Below are positions 56,919 to 64,000 of a stretch of DNA of 64,000 nucleotides, in pieces. The DNA is from Soonwooa sp023440705. GTDB taxonomy: Bacteria > Bacteroidota > Bacteroidia > Flavobacteriales > Weeksellaceae. The notes under the pieces were generated by a model. That model was not told the DNA's origin. It did not search any database and was given only the letters and a program-made list of their open reading frames with translations. The stretch covers positions 1 to 64,000 of the forward strand of contig JAEXRP010000003.1 in assembly GCA_023440705.1 (NCBI GenBank), given 5' to 3'. Both the position numbers and the translations under genes were made by a program. Position 1 is the stretch's first letter, and every line of letters starts with the position of its first letter.

Positions 56919-58073
56919 ATGAAAATAGGAATTGTAGGAAGTGGCGCAATGGGAAGCGGAATTGCTCAAGTTGTCGCAATGGCGGGCAACGATGTTTGTT
57001 TGTACGATAGCAATCCGATTGCGTTAGAGAAAGCTGGCGTTATTCTAGAAGCGACCTTTCAAAAGCTGGCTGACAAAGGCAAAATTTCTTTGGAAGATTC
57101 TCAACTTTATTTTAGTAAAATTCGATTGGTTAATAAATTGGATGAACTTTCGCATGCAGAATTAATTATAGAAGCAATTATCGAAGATTTAGATATCAAA
57201 AAAGACCTGTTTCAAAAATTAGAAAATTTAGTTTCTGAAGATTGTATTTTAGCAAGTAATACATCATCGTTGTCGATGGCTTCAATTGCGGCATCTTGTC
57301 AAAAACCAAATCGTGTTATCGGAATTCACTTTTTTAATCCAGCACCTTTGATGGCTTTGGTTGAAATTATTCCTGCTGTACAAACTGATCCTGCTTTAAT
57401 TTCAAAAACGAAATCTTTAGTTGAAAGCTGGAAAAAACTTCCTGCTATTGCGAAAGATACACCCGGATTTATCGTGAATCGTGTAGCCAGACCTTTCTAT
57501 GGAGAAGCTATCCGAATTTTAGAAGAAGGTGTTGCCGATTGTGCAACGATTGATTATGCGATGACAAGCTTGGGTGGTTTCAGAATGGGACCTTTCCAAT
57601 TAATGGATTTTATCGGACATGACGTTAACTATCGTGTTACAGAAAGTGTTTTCAAAGAATTTTTTTACGATCCAAAATTTAAACCATCGTTTACTCAAAA
57701 ACGATTATTCGAAGCTGGATTTTATGGAAGAAAATCGGGAAGAGGTTTTTATGACTATTCAGAAAATGCGATACAACCAAAACCAGATACAAATCCTGAA
57801 CTTTTAGAAAAAATTTTTAAAAGAGTTTTAATAATGTTGATGAATGAAGCAGCAGATGCCTATTTCTTAAATATTGCATCGGTTGAAGATATCGATGTTG
57901 CAATGACTAAAGGCGTTAATTATCCGAAAGGGCTTTTAGCTTGGGCTGACGAATTTGGACTTCAAAATTTAGAAAAAGAATTGGATGAACTTTATAACTT
58001 CTATCATGAAGATCGTTACCGTTGTAGTCCAATTATCCGTCGTTTAGCAAGAGAAAACAAAACTTTTTATTAA
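56919..58073 (+). CDS. paaH: 3-hydroxyadipyl-CoA dehydrogenase PaaH
   Basis: A 384-residue 3-hydroxyacyl-CoA dehydrogenase. The Rossmann motif GIVGSGAMGSGIAQVVAMAG is at residues 4-23, NTSSLSMASIA near 112-122, GIHFFNPAPLMALVEI near 138-153 (catalytic His), and KDTPGFIVNRVARPFYGEA near 184-202 before the C-terminal helical domains, which include a second 3HCDH unit (KRVLIMLMNEAADAYFLN). It oxidises 3-hydroxyadipyl-CoA to 3-oxoadipyl-CoA, the step before PaaJ. Confidence 0.93.
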   Translation: MKIGIVGSGAMGSGIAQVVAMAGNDVCLYDSNPIALEKAGVILEATFQKLADKGKISLEDSQLYFSKIRLVNKLDELSHAELIIEAIIEDLDIKKDLFQKLENLVSEDCILASNTSSLSMASIAASCQKPNRVIGIHFFNPAPLMALVEIIPAVQTDPALISKTKSLVESWKKLPAIAKDTPGFIVNRVARPFYGEAIRILEEGVADCATIDYAMTSLGGFRMGPFQLMDFIGHDVNYRVTESVFKEFFYDPKFKPSFTQKRLFEAGFYGRKSGRGFYDYSENAIQPKPDTNPELLEKIFKRVLIMLMNEAADAYFLNIASVEDIDVAMTKGVNYPKGLLAWADEFGLQNLEKELDELYNFYHEDRYRCSPIIRRLARENKTFY

Positions 58074-58115
58074 CGATAGAAAAGCATATTAATTGTAAAA
58101 TCTAATATTTAAAAA

Positions 58116-59321
58116 ATGAACCAAGTATATATAGTAGACGGTGTTCGTACACCAATCGGAAAACTAAAAGGAAGTTTAGCTAGTATACGTCCAGACGATA
58201 TGGCGGCTTTTGTTATTAAAAAACTTTTGGAACGTAACACGAATATCGACCAAAAAAGAATTTATGATGTCGTGCTAGGTTGTGCAAATCAAGCAGGTGA
58301 AGACAACAGAAATGTTGCTCGTATGGCGGGTTTGCTGTCAGGTTTGGATTATCATGTTCCCGGTGAGACAGTTAACAGACTTTGTGCTTCGGGATTATCT
58401 GCAGCGATTAATGCGGCAAGAGCAATTCAGGTTGGTGATGCTGATTTGATGATTTCTGGCGGTGTCGAAAATATGACACGTGGTCCATTGGTGATTTCAA
58501 AAACAGAAACACCTTTTGGTGGCGATTCAAAAATCTACGATACAACTTTCGGATGGCGCTTTATCAACCCAAAAATGAAAGAAATGTACGGTGTCGACGC
58601 TATGGGCGAAACGGCAGAAAACCTTGCTGAGCGTGATAATATTTCGCGTGACGACCAAGATCAATTTGCTTTTAATTCTCAGATGAAAACAAAAGCCGCA
58701 CAAGAAAACGGAAGATTAGCACAAGAAATTGTAGCAGTTAATATTCCACAAAGAAAAGGCGATGATATTATCTTTGACCGTGACGAATTTGCTAAAAACG
58801 ACACAACTTTAGAAGGTTTAGGAAAGTTGAGAACAGCTTTCAAAAAAGATGGAACTGTAACTGCTGGTAACGCTTCTGGATTAAATGATGGTGCGGCAGC
58901 TAATCTTCTAGCATCAGAGCAAGCGATTAAAGAATTTGGTTTAACACCAAAAGCAAGAATCGTCTCTAGTGCTGTTGTTGGTGTAGAGCCAAGAATCATG
59001 GGGATTGGTCCTGTAAAAGCTGCAGAATTAGCTTTGCAAAAAGCAGATCTTACTTTTAATGATATCGACATTATTGAGTTAAATGAAGCTTTTGCAGCGC
59101 AAAGTTTAGCATGTATCAGAGCTTGGGGTTTGGCAGATGACGATTCGAGAATCAATCCAAACGGTGGTGCAATTGCATTAGGTCATCCACTAGGAATGAG
59201 CGGCGCAAGAATCCTTAATTCTGCGATGTACGAATTACAAAATCAAAACAAAAGATACGCTTTAGCAACAATGTGTGTTGGCCTTGGACAAGGCTTTGCA
59301 GTAATTATTGAAAAAGTTTAA
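58116..59321 (+). CDS. paaJ: 3-oxoadipyl-CoA/3-oxo-5,6-dehydrosuberyl-CoA thiolase PaaJ
   Basis: A 401-residue thiolase. The acyl-enzyme Cys90 is in NRLCASGLSAA, the second active-site block NPNGGAIALGHPLGMSGAR near 347-365 carries the catalytic His, and the proton-donor Cys387 is in ATMCVGLGQG. The N-terminus VDGVRTPIGKLKGSLASIRPDDMAA is typical of the PcaF/PaaJ group. It cleaves 3-oxoadipyl-CoA to succinyl-CoA and acetyl-CoA, and also acts earlier on the C8 intermediate. Follows paaH by 42 bp. Confidence 0.94.
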   Translation: MNQVYIVDGVRTPIGKLKGSLASIRPDDMAAFVIKKLLERNTNIDQKRIYDVVLGCANQAGEDNRNVARMAGLLSGLDYHVPGETVNRLCASGLSAAINAARAIQVGDADLMISGGVENMTRGPLVISKTETPFGGDSKIYDTTFGWRFINPKMKEMYGVDAMGETAENLAERDNISRDDQDQFAFNSQMKTKAAQENGRLAQEIVAVNIPQRKGDDIIFDRDEFAKNDTTLEGLGKLRTAFKKDGTVTAGNASGLNDGAAANLLASEQAIKEFGLTPKARIVSSAVVGVEPRIMGIGPVKAAELALQKADLTFNDIDIIELNEAFAAQSLACIRAWGLADDDSRINPNGGAIALGHPLGMSGARILNSAMYELQNQNKRYALATMCVGLGQGFAVIIEKV

Positions 59322-59400
59322 TTATTTGTTCGTACTAAAATTTTAGATGTTCTTTACATATTTTAAAGACTTTGTACATTTTACATAATACCAATTACAA

Positions 59401-61449
59401 ATGAATCAATTAGAAAATTTCGCTTTAGGAAAATGGACCAAAGGTTCTACCGAAGGGCAAATGTTATATAACGCAATTACAGGTGCCGAAATTGCAACGG
59501 CGTCGTCAGCAGGTTTAGACTTTGGTGCGATGATGGATTATGCCCGTACAGTTGGCGGTCCAAAACTTCGCAAAATGACATTCCAAGAAAGAGGTTTGAT
59601 GCTAAAGAAATTAGCCTTATACCTTATGGAACGCAAAGAAGAATTCTATACCGTTTCTTGGGCGACTGGTGCAACAAGAGCAGACTCTTGGGTCGACATC
59701 GAAGGTGGTATTGGTAACTTATTTGCCAATGCTTCGTTACGTCGTCAGTTTGGTGATCAACCTTTTTATGTAGAAGGTGATACGCACAAATTATCAAAAA
59801 ACGGAACTTTCATTGGGACGCATATTATGACACCAAAACGTGGTGTTGCAATTCATATCAATGCATTCAACTTTCCAGTTTGGGGAATGTTGGAGAAGAT
59901 TGCCGTTAACCTTTTAGCCGGCGTTCCAGCGATTGTAAAACCAGCAACCATCACTTCGTTTCTAACAGAAGCGGTTGTTCGCGCCATCATCGAATCTAAT
60001 ATTCTTCCAGATGGTGCTTTGCAATTAATTACAGGTTCAGCTAACGGAATTTTAGATTTCGTAGAGTCAGAAGATGTTGTGACATTTACAGGTTCTGCAT
60101 CGACAGGACAAATGCTAAAAGCACATCCAAGAATTACTGCAGAAGGCGTTCCGTTTAATCTAGAAGCGGATTCACTTAACGCTTGTGTTCTTGGAGAAGA
60201 TGTAAAACCAGGTTCTGTAGAATTTGATATATTCATTAAGGAAGTTACACGTGAGATGACAACCAAAGCTGGACAGAAGTGTACAGCCGTGCGTCGTGCG
60301 ATTGTACCTACTAATTTAGTTGAAGATGTTCAGATTGCTCTAGGTCAACGTTTGTCAACGACAAAAATCGGTGACCCTAATGTCGAAGGAGTCAGAATGG
60401 GCGCTTTGGCTGGAGCAGCTCAAGTTAAAGAAGTTCGTGAAAAAGTTGAAGAACTTGCCAAATCTCAAGAAATCGTTTTCGGAGATTTAGACAATTTCGA
60501 AGTAACAGGCGCAGACAAAAATAAAGGCTCATTTATTTCTCCAATTTTATTTTTAAATAATGATCCCTTCAACAAAACGGATGTTCACAATATCGAAGCT
60601 TTCGGACCTGTGTCAACGATTATTCCTTACAATAATACTGCCGAAGCAATAGAGTTGGTGCGTATGGGGAAAGGATCGTTGGTATGTTCTATTGTGACAG
60701 CTGATAACGATATCGCGACCGAATTTGTGCTTAATGCAGGTTCGCTTCACGGTCGTATTGTTGTGTTGGATGCAGATTGTATCAAAGAATCTACAGGTCA
60801 CGGTTCGCCGTTGCCATTGTTGGTTCACGGTGGTCCAGGTCGTGCTGGTGGTGGTGAAGAAATGGGCGGAAAACGTGGCGTTCTTCATTATATGCAACGT
60901 ACAGCGGTGCAAGGTTCGCCTAACAAGTTGACGTCTATTACGCAACAATACCAATACGGCGCAGATTATATCGAAGATGACAAACATCCATTCGCAAAAT
61001 ATTTTGAAGAGATAAAAGTCGGTGATACGCTAATCACTGCAAAACATACCATTCAGCAGTCGGACATCAACGCATTTGCGGCTTTGTCGGGCGATAATTT
61101 CTACGCGCACGTGGATGCAACCTCGTTGGAAGGGACAATTTTCGAACGTAATGTGGTGCACGGTTATTACTTGTTGTCGAAGGCGGCAGGACTTTTTGTT
61201 CAAGCCAAAAAAGGTCCAGTTTTGTTGAACTACGGTTTGGACGAATGTCGTTTTGTGAAGCCAGTTTATCCAGGTTCGACGATGGGCGTTCGCTTTACGT
61301 GTAAAGAAAAAATTTCGCAGGAGAAGAAAGATGCCGATGATGTAGCAAAAGGCATCGTGCGTTGGTTGGTGGATGTCTATGACGAAACTGGCGAGACGGT
61401 TGCTATTGCGACGATTTTGACGATGGTAAAAATGTTAAATCAGGACTAA
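59401..61449 (+). CDS. paaZ: Bifunctional oxepin-CoA hydrolase/semialdehyde dehydrogenase PaaZ
   Basis: A 682-residue fusion. The aldehyde dehydrogenase domain (about 1-520) has FNFPVWGMLEKIAVNLLAGV near 157-176, a catalytic Glu in FNLEADSLNACVLG near 257, and the catalytic Cys near 296 in KAGQKCTAVRRAI. The C-terminal MaoC-like hydratase domain (about 535-680) carries the Asp and His in FAALSGDNFYAHVD near 557-570. It hydrolyses oxepin-CoA and oxidises the resulting aldehyde. Both halves are intact. Preceded by a 79-bp spacer with no clear promoter and followed by repeat-rich DNA. Confidence 0.95.
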   Translation: MNQLENFALGKWTKGSTEGQMLYNAITGAEIATASSAGLDFGAMMDYARTVGGPKLRKMTFQERGLMLKKLALYLMERKEEFYTVSWATGATRADSWVDIEGGIGNLFANASLRRQFGDQPFYVEGDTHKLSKNGTFIGTHIMTPKRGVAIHINAFNFPVWGMLEKIAVNLLAGVPAIVKPATITSFLTEAVVRAIIESNILPDGALQLITGSANGILDFVESEDVVTFTGSASTGQMLKAHPRITAEGVPFNLEADSLNACVLGEDVKPGSVEFDIFIKEVTREMTTKAGQKCTAVRRAIVPTNLVEDVQIALGQRLSTTKIGDPNVEGVRMGALAGAAQVKEVREKVEELAKSQEIVFGDLDNFEVTGADKNKGSFISPILFLNNDPFNKTDVHNIEAFGPVSTIIPYNNTAEAIELVRMGKGSLVCSIVTADNDIATEFVLNAGSLHGRIVVLDADCIKESTGHGSPLPLLVHGGPGRAGGGEEMGGKRGVLHYMQRTAVQGSPNKLTSITQQYQYGADYIEDDKHPFAKYFEEIKVGDTLITAKHTIQQSDINAFAALSGDNFYAHVDATSLEGTIFERNVVHGYYLLSKAAGLFVQAKKGPVLLNYGLDECRFVKPVYPGSTMGVRFTCKEKISQEKKDADDVAKGIVRWLVDVYDETGETVAIATILTMVKMLNQD

Positions 61450-61457
61450 TTTTTTTT

Positions 61458-61538
61458 GGCAGCTATTTCCGCCTTCCACTCCCGCTTTTTTGCCTACATT
61501 TTGTTTCGGCAAAAAGAGCTCCGTTCAAGTCGGGCTGC
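61458..61538. repeat. GGGCAGC...GGGCTGC dispersed element (copy 3)
   Basis: GGCAGCTATTTCCGCCTTCC at the left and AGCTCCGTTCAAGTCGGGC at the right, with a GCTTTTTTGCC / GGCAAAAAGAGC stem. Unlike copies 1 and 2 no hairpin array follows. It starts 8 bp after the paaZ stop. Confidence 0.75.
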
Positions 61539-61581
61539 GGATTGCGGATAATTAGAAATATTGTGTTAATAAGAAAGGTAA

Positions 61582-61801
61582 CGTCAATTTGAGTGATTTT
61601 TTCTTGAAAATTGTATCGAAAACAAATTACTTTTTGCTAACAAAAACTAACAAAAAAATGTTTTGTACTTTGAATTAAAATTCGTCAGTTCGAGTGATTT
61701 TTAGAAATGAAATGAATAAAAATTATATCGAGAACAGAATTTTAACTTTTAAAACCTCATTCTCGATACAAAATTCTTACAGAATTTCACTCGAATTGAC
61801 G
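61582..61801. repeat. Compound dispersed palindrome (three arms)
   Basis: Two left-type arms in the same orientation (61582-61624, CGTCAATTTGAGTG; 61683-61735, CGTCAGTTCGAGTG) are followed by one right-type arm (61759-61801, TTCTCGATACAAAATTC to TTGACG). It looks like an old copy into which a second copy was placed. With copy 3 of the GGGCAGC element it occupies most of the 429-bp paaZ-crotonase spacer. Confidence 0.75.
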
Positions 61802-61878
61802 GTTTTATTGCTGAAATTTTCAAAATACACAATGTATACAACAAACCGAATTTAATAAAAATTCAATTTAAAAAAATA

Positions 61879-62634
61879 ATGGAAGCATACGTAAAATCAA
61901 CTATAGAAAACGGAATCGGAACAATTGAGTTTTTCCATCCGCAAAGTAACTCGATGCCAGGAAGTCAATTAAAAAACTTGGCAAACGAAATCGACGAACT
62001 TGGAAAAAATAACGACGTAAAAGTTATCGTCCTAAAAAGTGCAGGTGAAAAAGCCTTTTGTGCTGGCGCTTCTTTCGATGAGTTAATCTCGATTAAAGAT
62101 TTTGAAACAGGGAAAGTATTTTTCTCTGGTTTTGCAAATGTTATCAACGCGATGCGCAAATCTCCAAAGTTGATTATTGCGAGAATTCATGGCAAAGCTG
62201 TTGGTGGCGGTGTTGGTATCGCTTGTGCTGCAGATTATACTTTTGCGACAGAAAATGCAGCGGTTAAGTTGAGCGAACTGGCGGTTGGTATTGGTCCTTT
62301 TGTTATCGGTCCAGTGGTAGAAAAGAAAATCGGAACAGCGGCTTTCGCACAGTTGGCAATCAACGCCACCGAATTCTATTCGGCGGAGTGGGCGCGTGAG
62401 AAAAATATGTTCCAAGATGTCTACGAAACAACGGAAGAAATGGACGCCGAAATCGAAATTCTAGCAGAGAAACTTGGAAAGTCTAATCCTGAAGCGATGT
62501 TCCAACTAAAAGAAATCTTCTGGAAAGGTACAGAAAGTTGGGATTCACTTTTAACAGAGCGTGCTGCGGTTAGTGGACAATTGGTGTTATCGGAGTTTAC
62601 GATTAACGCTATTAATAAGTTTAAAGCGAAATAG
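61879..62634 (+). CDS. Enoyl-CoA hydratase/isomerase-family protein (PaaG/PaaF type)
   Basis: A 251-residue crotonase-fold protein. The oxyanion loop is FCAGASFDELI near 60-70 and the second active-site strand is KAVGGGVGIACAADYTFA near 106-123. Of the two catalytic glutamates of enoyl-CoA hydratase, the one at the GGGCE position (Glu144 in rat numbering) is Gly113; the other, 20 residues on (Glu164), is kept as Glu133 in KLSEL. That pattern fits an isomerase better than a hydratase. It is the last paa gene, 429 bp after paaZ, and is the only crotonase in the cluster, so either PaaG or PaaF is encoded elsewhere. Confidence 0.85.
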   Translation: MEAYVKSTIENGIGTIEFFHPQSNSMPGSQLKNLANEIDELGKNNDVKVIVLKSAGEKAFCAGASFDELISIKDFETGKVFFSGFANVINAMRKSPKLIIARIHGKAVGGGVGIACAADYTFATENAAVKLSELAVGIGPFVIGPVVEKKIGTAAFAQLAINATEFYSAEWAREKNMFQDVYETTEEMDAEIEILAEKLGKSNPEAMFQLKEIFWKGTESWDSLLTERAAVSGQLVLSEFTINAINKFKAK

Positions 62635-63187
62635 TTGTAAAGAAGAAAATCCACTATTGACAATAGAATGCATTTGTAACAACGGAGTAAATATATAACC
62701 TAATTATCAATGCTTGCTGAACGGAATCGAAATTTTGTAATTTTGATGGGGTTTAGCAAGCATTTAGTTTTTTAGAAAGAGCCAATTGCTTTTTTACATC
62801 ACGCTTGATATTCACCATTTCAAATCTTCTCGAACTTTTTTTCAAAGGAACTTCCTATATGCTGTTCCATCCGGGACGTAATTTTGTCACAATTTCAAGA
62901 TTTGGCTTTATCTTTGAGAAAGATTAATTGGATTCGAGATACGAGTTACGAGTTATGCGAAAACAGAATCCATAATTGTAAACTTTGAACATTAAACTTA
63001 AAACCTTTCGTCGCTTCGAGTAGATTTTGAAAAAATCGTATCAAGAAGTCGTAATAAAAACTTCTCGATACAAAATTCTTTCAGAATTTCACTCGAAGTG
63101 ACGAAACCGTAGAAACTTATAATATCAAATCGTGAACTTCGCCTATCGAATTTCAAATATCGAATTTCAAATTTCAAATAATTAAAA
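62635..63187. other. 553-bp spacer with inverted repeat and possible gene remnant
   Basis: AATGCTTGCT (62709-62718) and AGCAAGCATT (62755-62764) form a perfect 10-bp inverted repeat 36 bp apart. On the - strand a 33-codon open frame (62753-62854) rich in Lys and Arg (RRFEMVNIKRDVKKQLALSK) ends inside the right arm. It has no credible start and looks like the 3' end of a decayed gene, perhaps of a mobile element; I do not recognise the family. A dispersed palindrome follows at 63009. No promoter for the downstream gene was found. Confidence 0.35.
63009..63103. repeat. Dispersed palindrome, paired arms (copy D)
   Basis: The left arm CGTCGCTTCGAGTAGATTTT and the right arm CTTCTCGATACAAAATTC to ACTCGAAGTGACG are separated by a 12-bp A-rich loop. 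The right arm's inner stem is AAATTC/GAATTT here versus AAAATC/GATTTT in copies A and B, a paired change. Confidence 0.85.
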
Positions 63188-64000
63188 ATGAACATACTTA
63201 CTCAAAACTTCGATACACCTTATCAGACGCCACCTTTTGAAAACATCAAAAACGAAGATTATCTTCCTGCTTTCAAGGAATTAATTTCTGAATCAGAGAA
63301 AGAGATCAACGATATTGTCAACAATCCAGAAGATGCATCTTTCGCAAATACAATCGAAGCATTGGCTTATTCAGGTGAGAAATTGGATGTGGTTTCTAAT
63401 ATTTTTTTCAACTTAAATTCTGCCGAAACCAGCGACGAACTTCAGCAAATAGCTCAAGAAGTATCACCACTTTTAACAGAATATTCGTCTAAAATTTCGC
63501 AAAACGAAGCACTTTTCAATAAAATTAAAAAAGTTTACGACCAGAAATCAAAATACAATCTCAACGAAGAGCAACAAATGCTTTTGGATGAAACCTACAA
63601 AGGTTTTGTGAGAAGCGGCGCTTTACTCAACGATTCGGATAAAGAAAAATTGAAGCAAATCAATATGGATTTATCGGTGAAGTCGCTTCAATTCGGACAA
63701 AATGCGCTTGCGGCAACCAATGCGTATTTCAAGCATATCACCAACAAAGAAGATTTGTCAGGAATTCCTGAAGCAATTTTGGAGCAATACGCCGAAGAAG
63801 CCAAAGAACGTAATTTGGAAGGTTATGTTGTGACATTGCAGTATCCAAGCTATGTTCCGTTTATGACCTACGCAGAAAATCGTGAATTGAGAAAAGAATT
63901 GGCTTTAGCAAATGGTAAAAAATCCTTTGATGGTGGCGAATTTGACAATCAAAACCTTATCAAAGAAATCATCTCATTAAAACAAAAAAAAGCCGAACTT
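63188..64000 (+). CDS. M3-family oligopeptidase, N-terminal part (cut by window edge)
   Basis: The first 271 residues of an M3 peptidase (oligopeptidase A / dipeptidyl carboxypeptidase group), still open at base 64000. The family start is seen in FDTPYQTPPFENIKNEDYLPAF, with the helical regions ASFANTIEALAYSGEKLDVVSNIFFNL and LLDETYKGFVRSGALLNDSD, and PSYVPFMTYAENRELRKEL. The zinc motif HExxH would lie beyond the window. There is no signal peptide, so a cytoplasmic peptide-degrading role is likely. The ATG at 63188 is preceded by A/T-rich DNA without a clear ribosome site. Confidence 0.9.
   Translation, partial: MNILTQNFDTPYQTPPFENIKNEDYLPAFKELISESEKEINDIVNNPEDASFANTIEALAYSGEKLDVVSNIFFNLNSAETSDELQQIAQEVSPLLTEYSSKISQNEALFNKIKKVYDQKSKYNLNEEQQMLLDETYKGFVRSGALLNDSDKEKLKQINMDLSVKSLQFGQNALAATNAYFKHITNKEDLSGIPEAILEQYAEEAKERNLEGYVVTLQYPSYVPFMTYAENRELRKELALANGKKSFDGGEFDNQNLIKEIISLKQKKAEL

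Overview
The window is A+T-rich chromosomal DNA of a Bacteroidota bacterium, most likely a flavobacterium of the Chryseobacterium/Weeksellaceae type. Indicators are type IX secretion (T9SS) type A C-terminal domains ending in a YPNP-led block, many lipoproteins and gliding-clade hypothetical families, the characteristic -7 promoter box TAnnTTTG upstream of many genes, an almost complete lack of Shine-Dalgarno sites, and the gene order DUF6089 - uppS - bamA - two ompH genes. No rRNA, tRNA, complete insertion sequence, prophage or CRISPR array was recognised.

Layout. 1-5.3 kb: the 3' end of a D-2-hydroxyacid dehydrogenase gene, a serine-hydrolase lipoprotein, an Ig-like lipoprotein translationally coupled to a c-type haem protein, and an arginase-fold protein with degraded metal ligands. 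5.3-11 kb: start of a polysaccharide cluster (GT2 glycosyltransferase, WecA/MraY-like phosphosugar transferase, Wza-like export lipoprotein, Wzc-like tyrosine autokinase with a repeat-encoded Tyr-Gly tail). 11.2-16.5 kb: envelope block (DUF6089, uppS, bamA, two Skp/OmpH genes). 16.5-30 kb: mixed housekeeping genes, including a thioesterase, rmlD, ruvC with a PIF1-like helicase, an M16 protease, hemH, an Nfu-type Fe-S protein, a gamma-carbonic anhydrase and a BrkB-like protein. 30-34 kb: DUF4407 protein, three tandem secreted tail-collar proteins and a T9SS cargo protein. 34-48 kb: guaB, two tandem membrane-tethered TPR/LuxR regulators facing a large EF-hand/LRR T9SS protein across a 618-bp spacer that contains five copies of GGGTAGT, then a D15-type outer membrane protein, an SDR enzyme, aroA, a MazG-like enzyme and a lipoprotein.

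48.0-62.6 kb is a long co-directional phenylacetate (paa) catabolic cluster: paaK, a fused 2-oxoacid dehydrogenase E1, a TetR regulator, paaE, paaA, paaB, paaC, paaD, paaH, paaJ, paaZ and one crotonase. Together these activate phenylacetate to its CoA ester, epoxidise the ring (PaaABCE with PaaD for maturation), open and oxidise the oxepin ring (PaaZ), and carry out beta-oxidation to acetyl-CoA and succinyl-CoA. A palindrome resembling a PaaR site overlaps the -33 element of the paaK promoter. The window ends inside an M3 oligopeptidase gene.

The most unusual signal is in the paa spacers. Three of them (paaE/paaA, paaB/paaC, paaC/paaD) hold arrays of short hairpins of two alternating types. 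Their stems change by compensating substitutions while a small loop of usually three bases is kept. Two further dispersed palindrome families recur across the window and also show paired changes in their stems.
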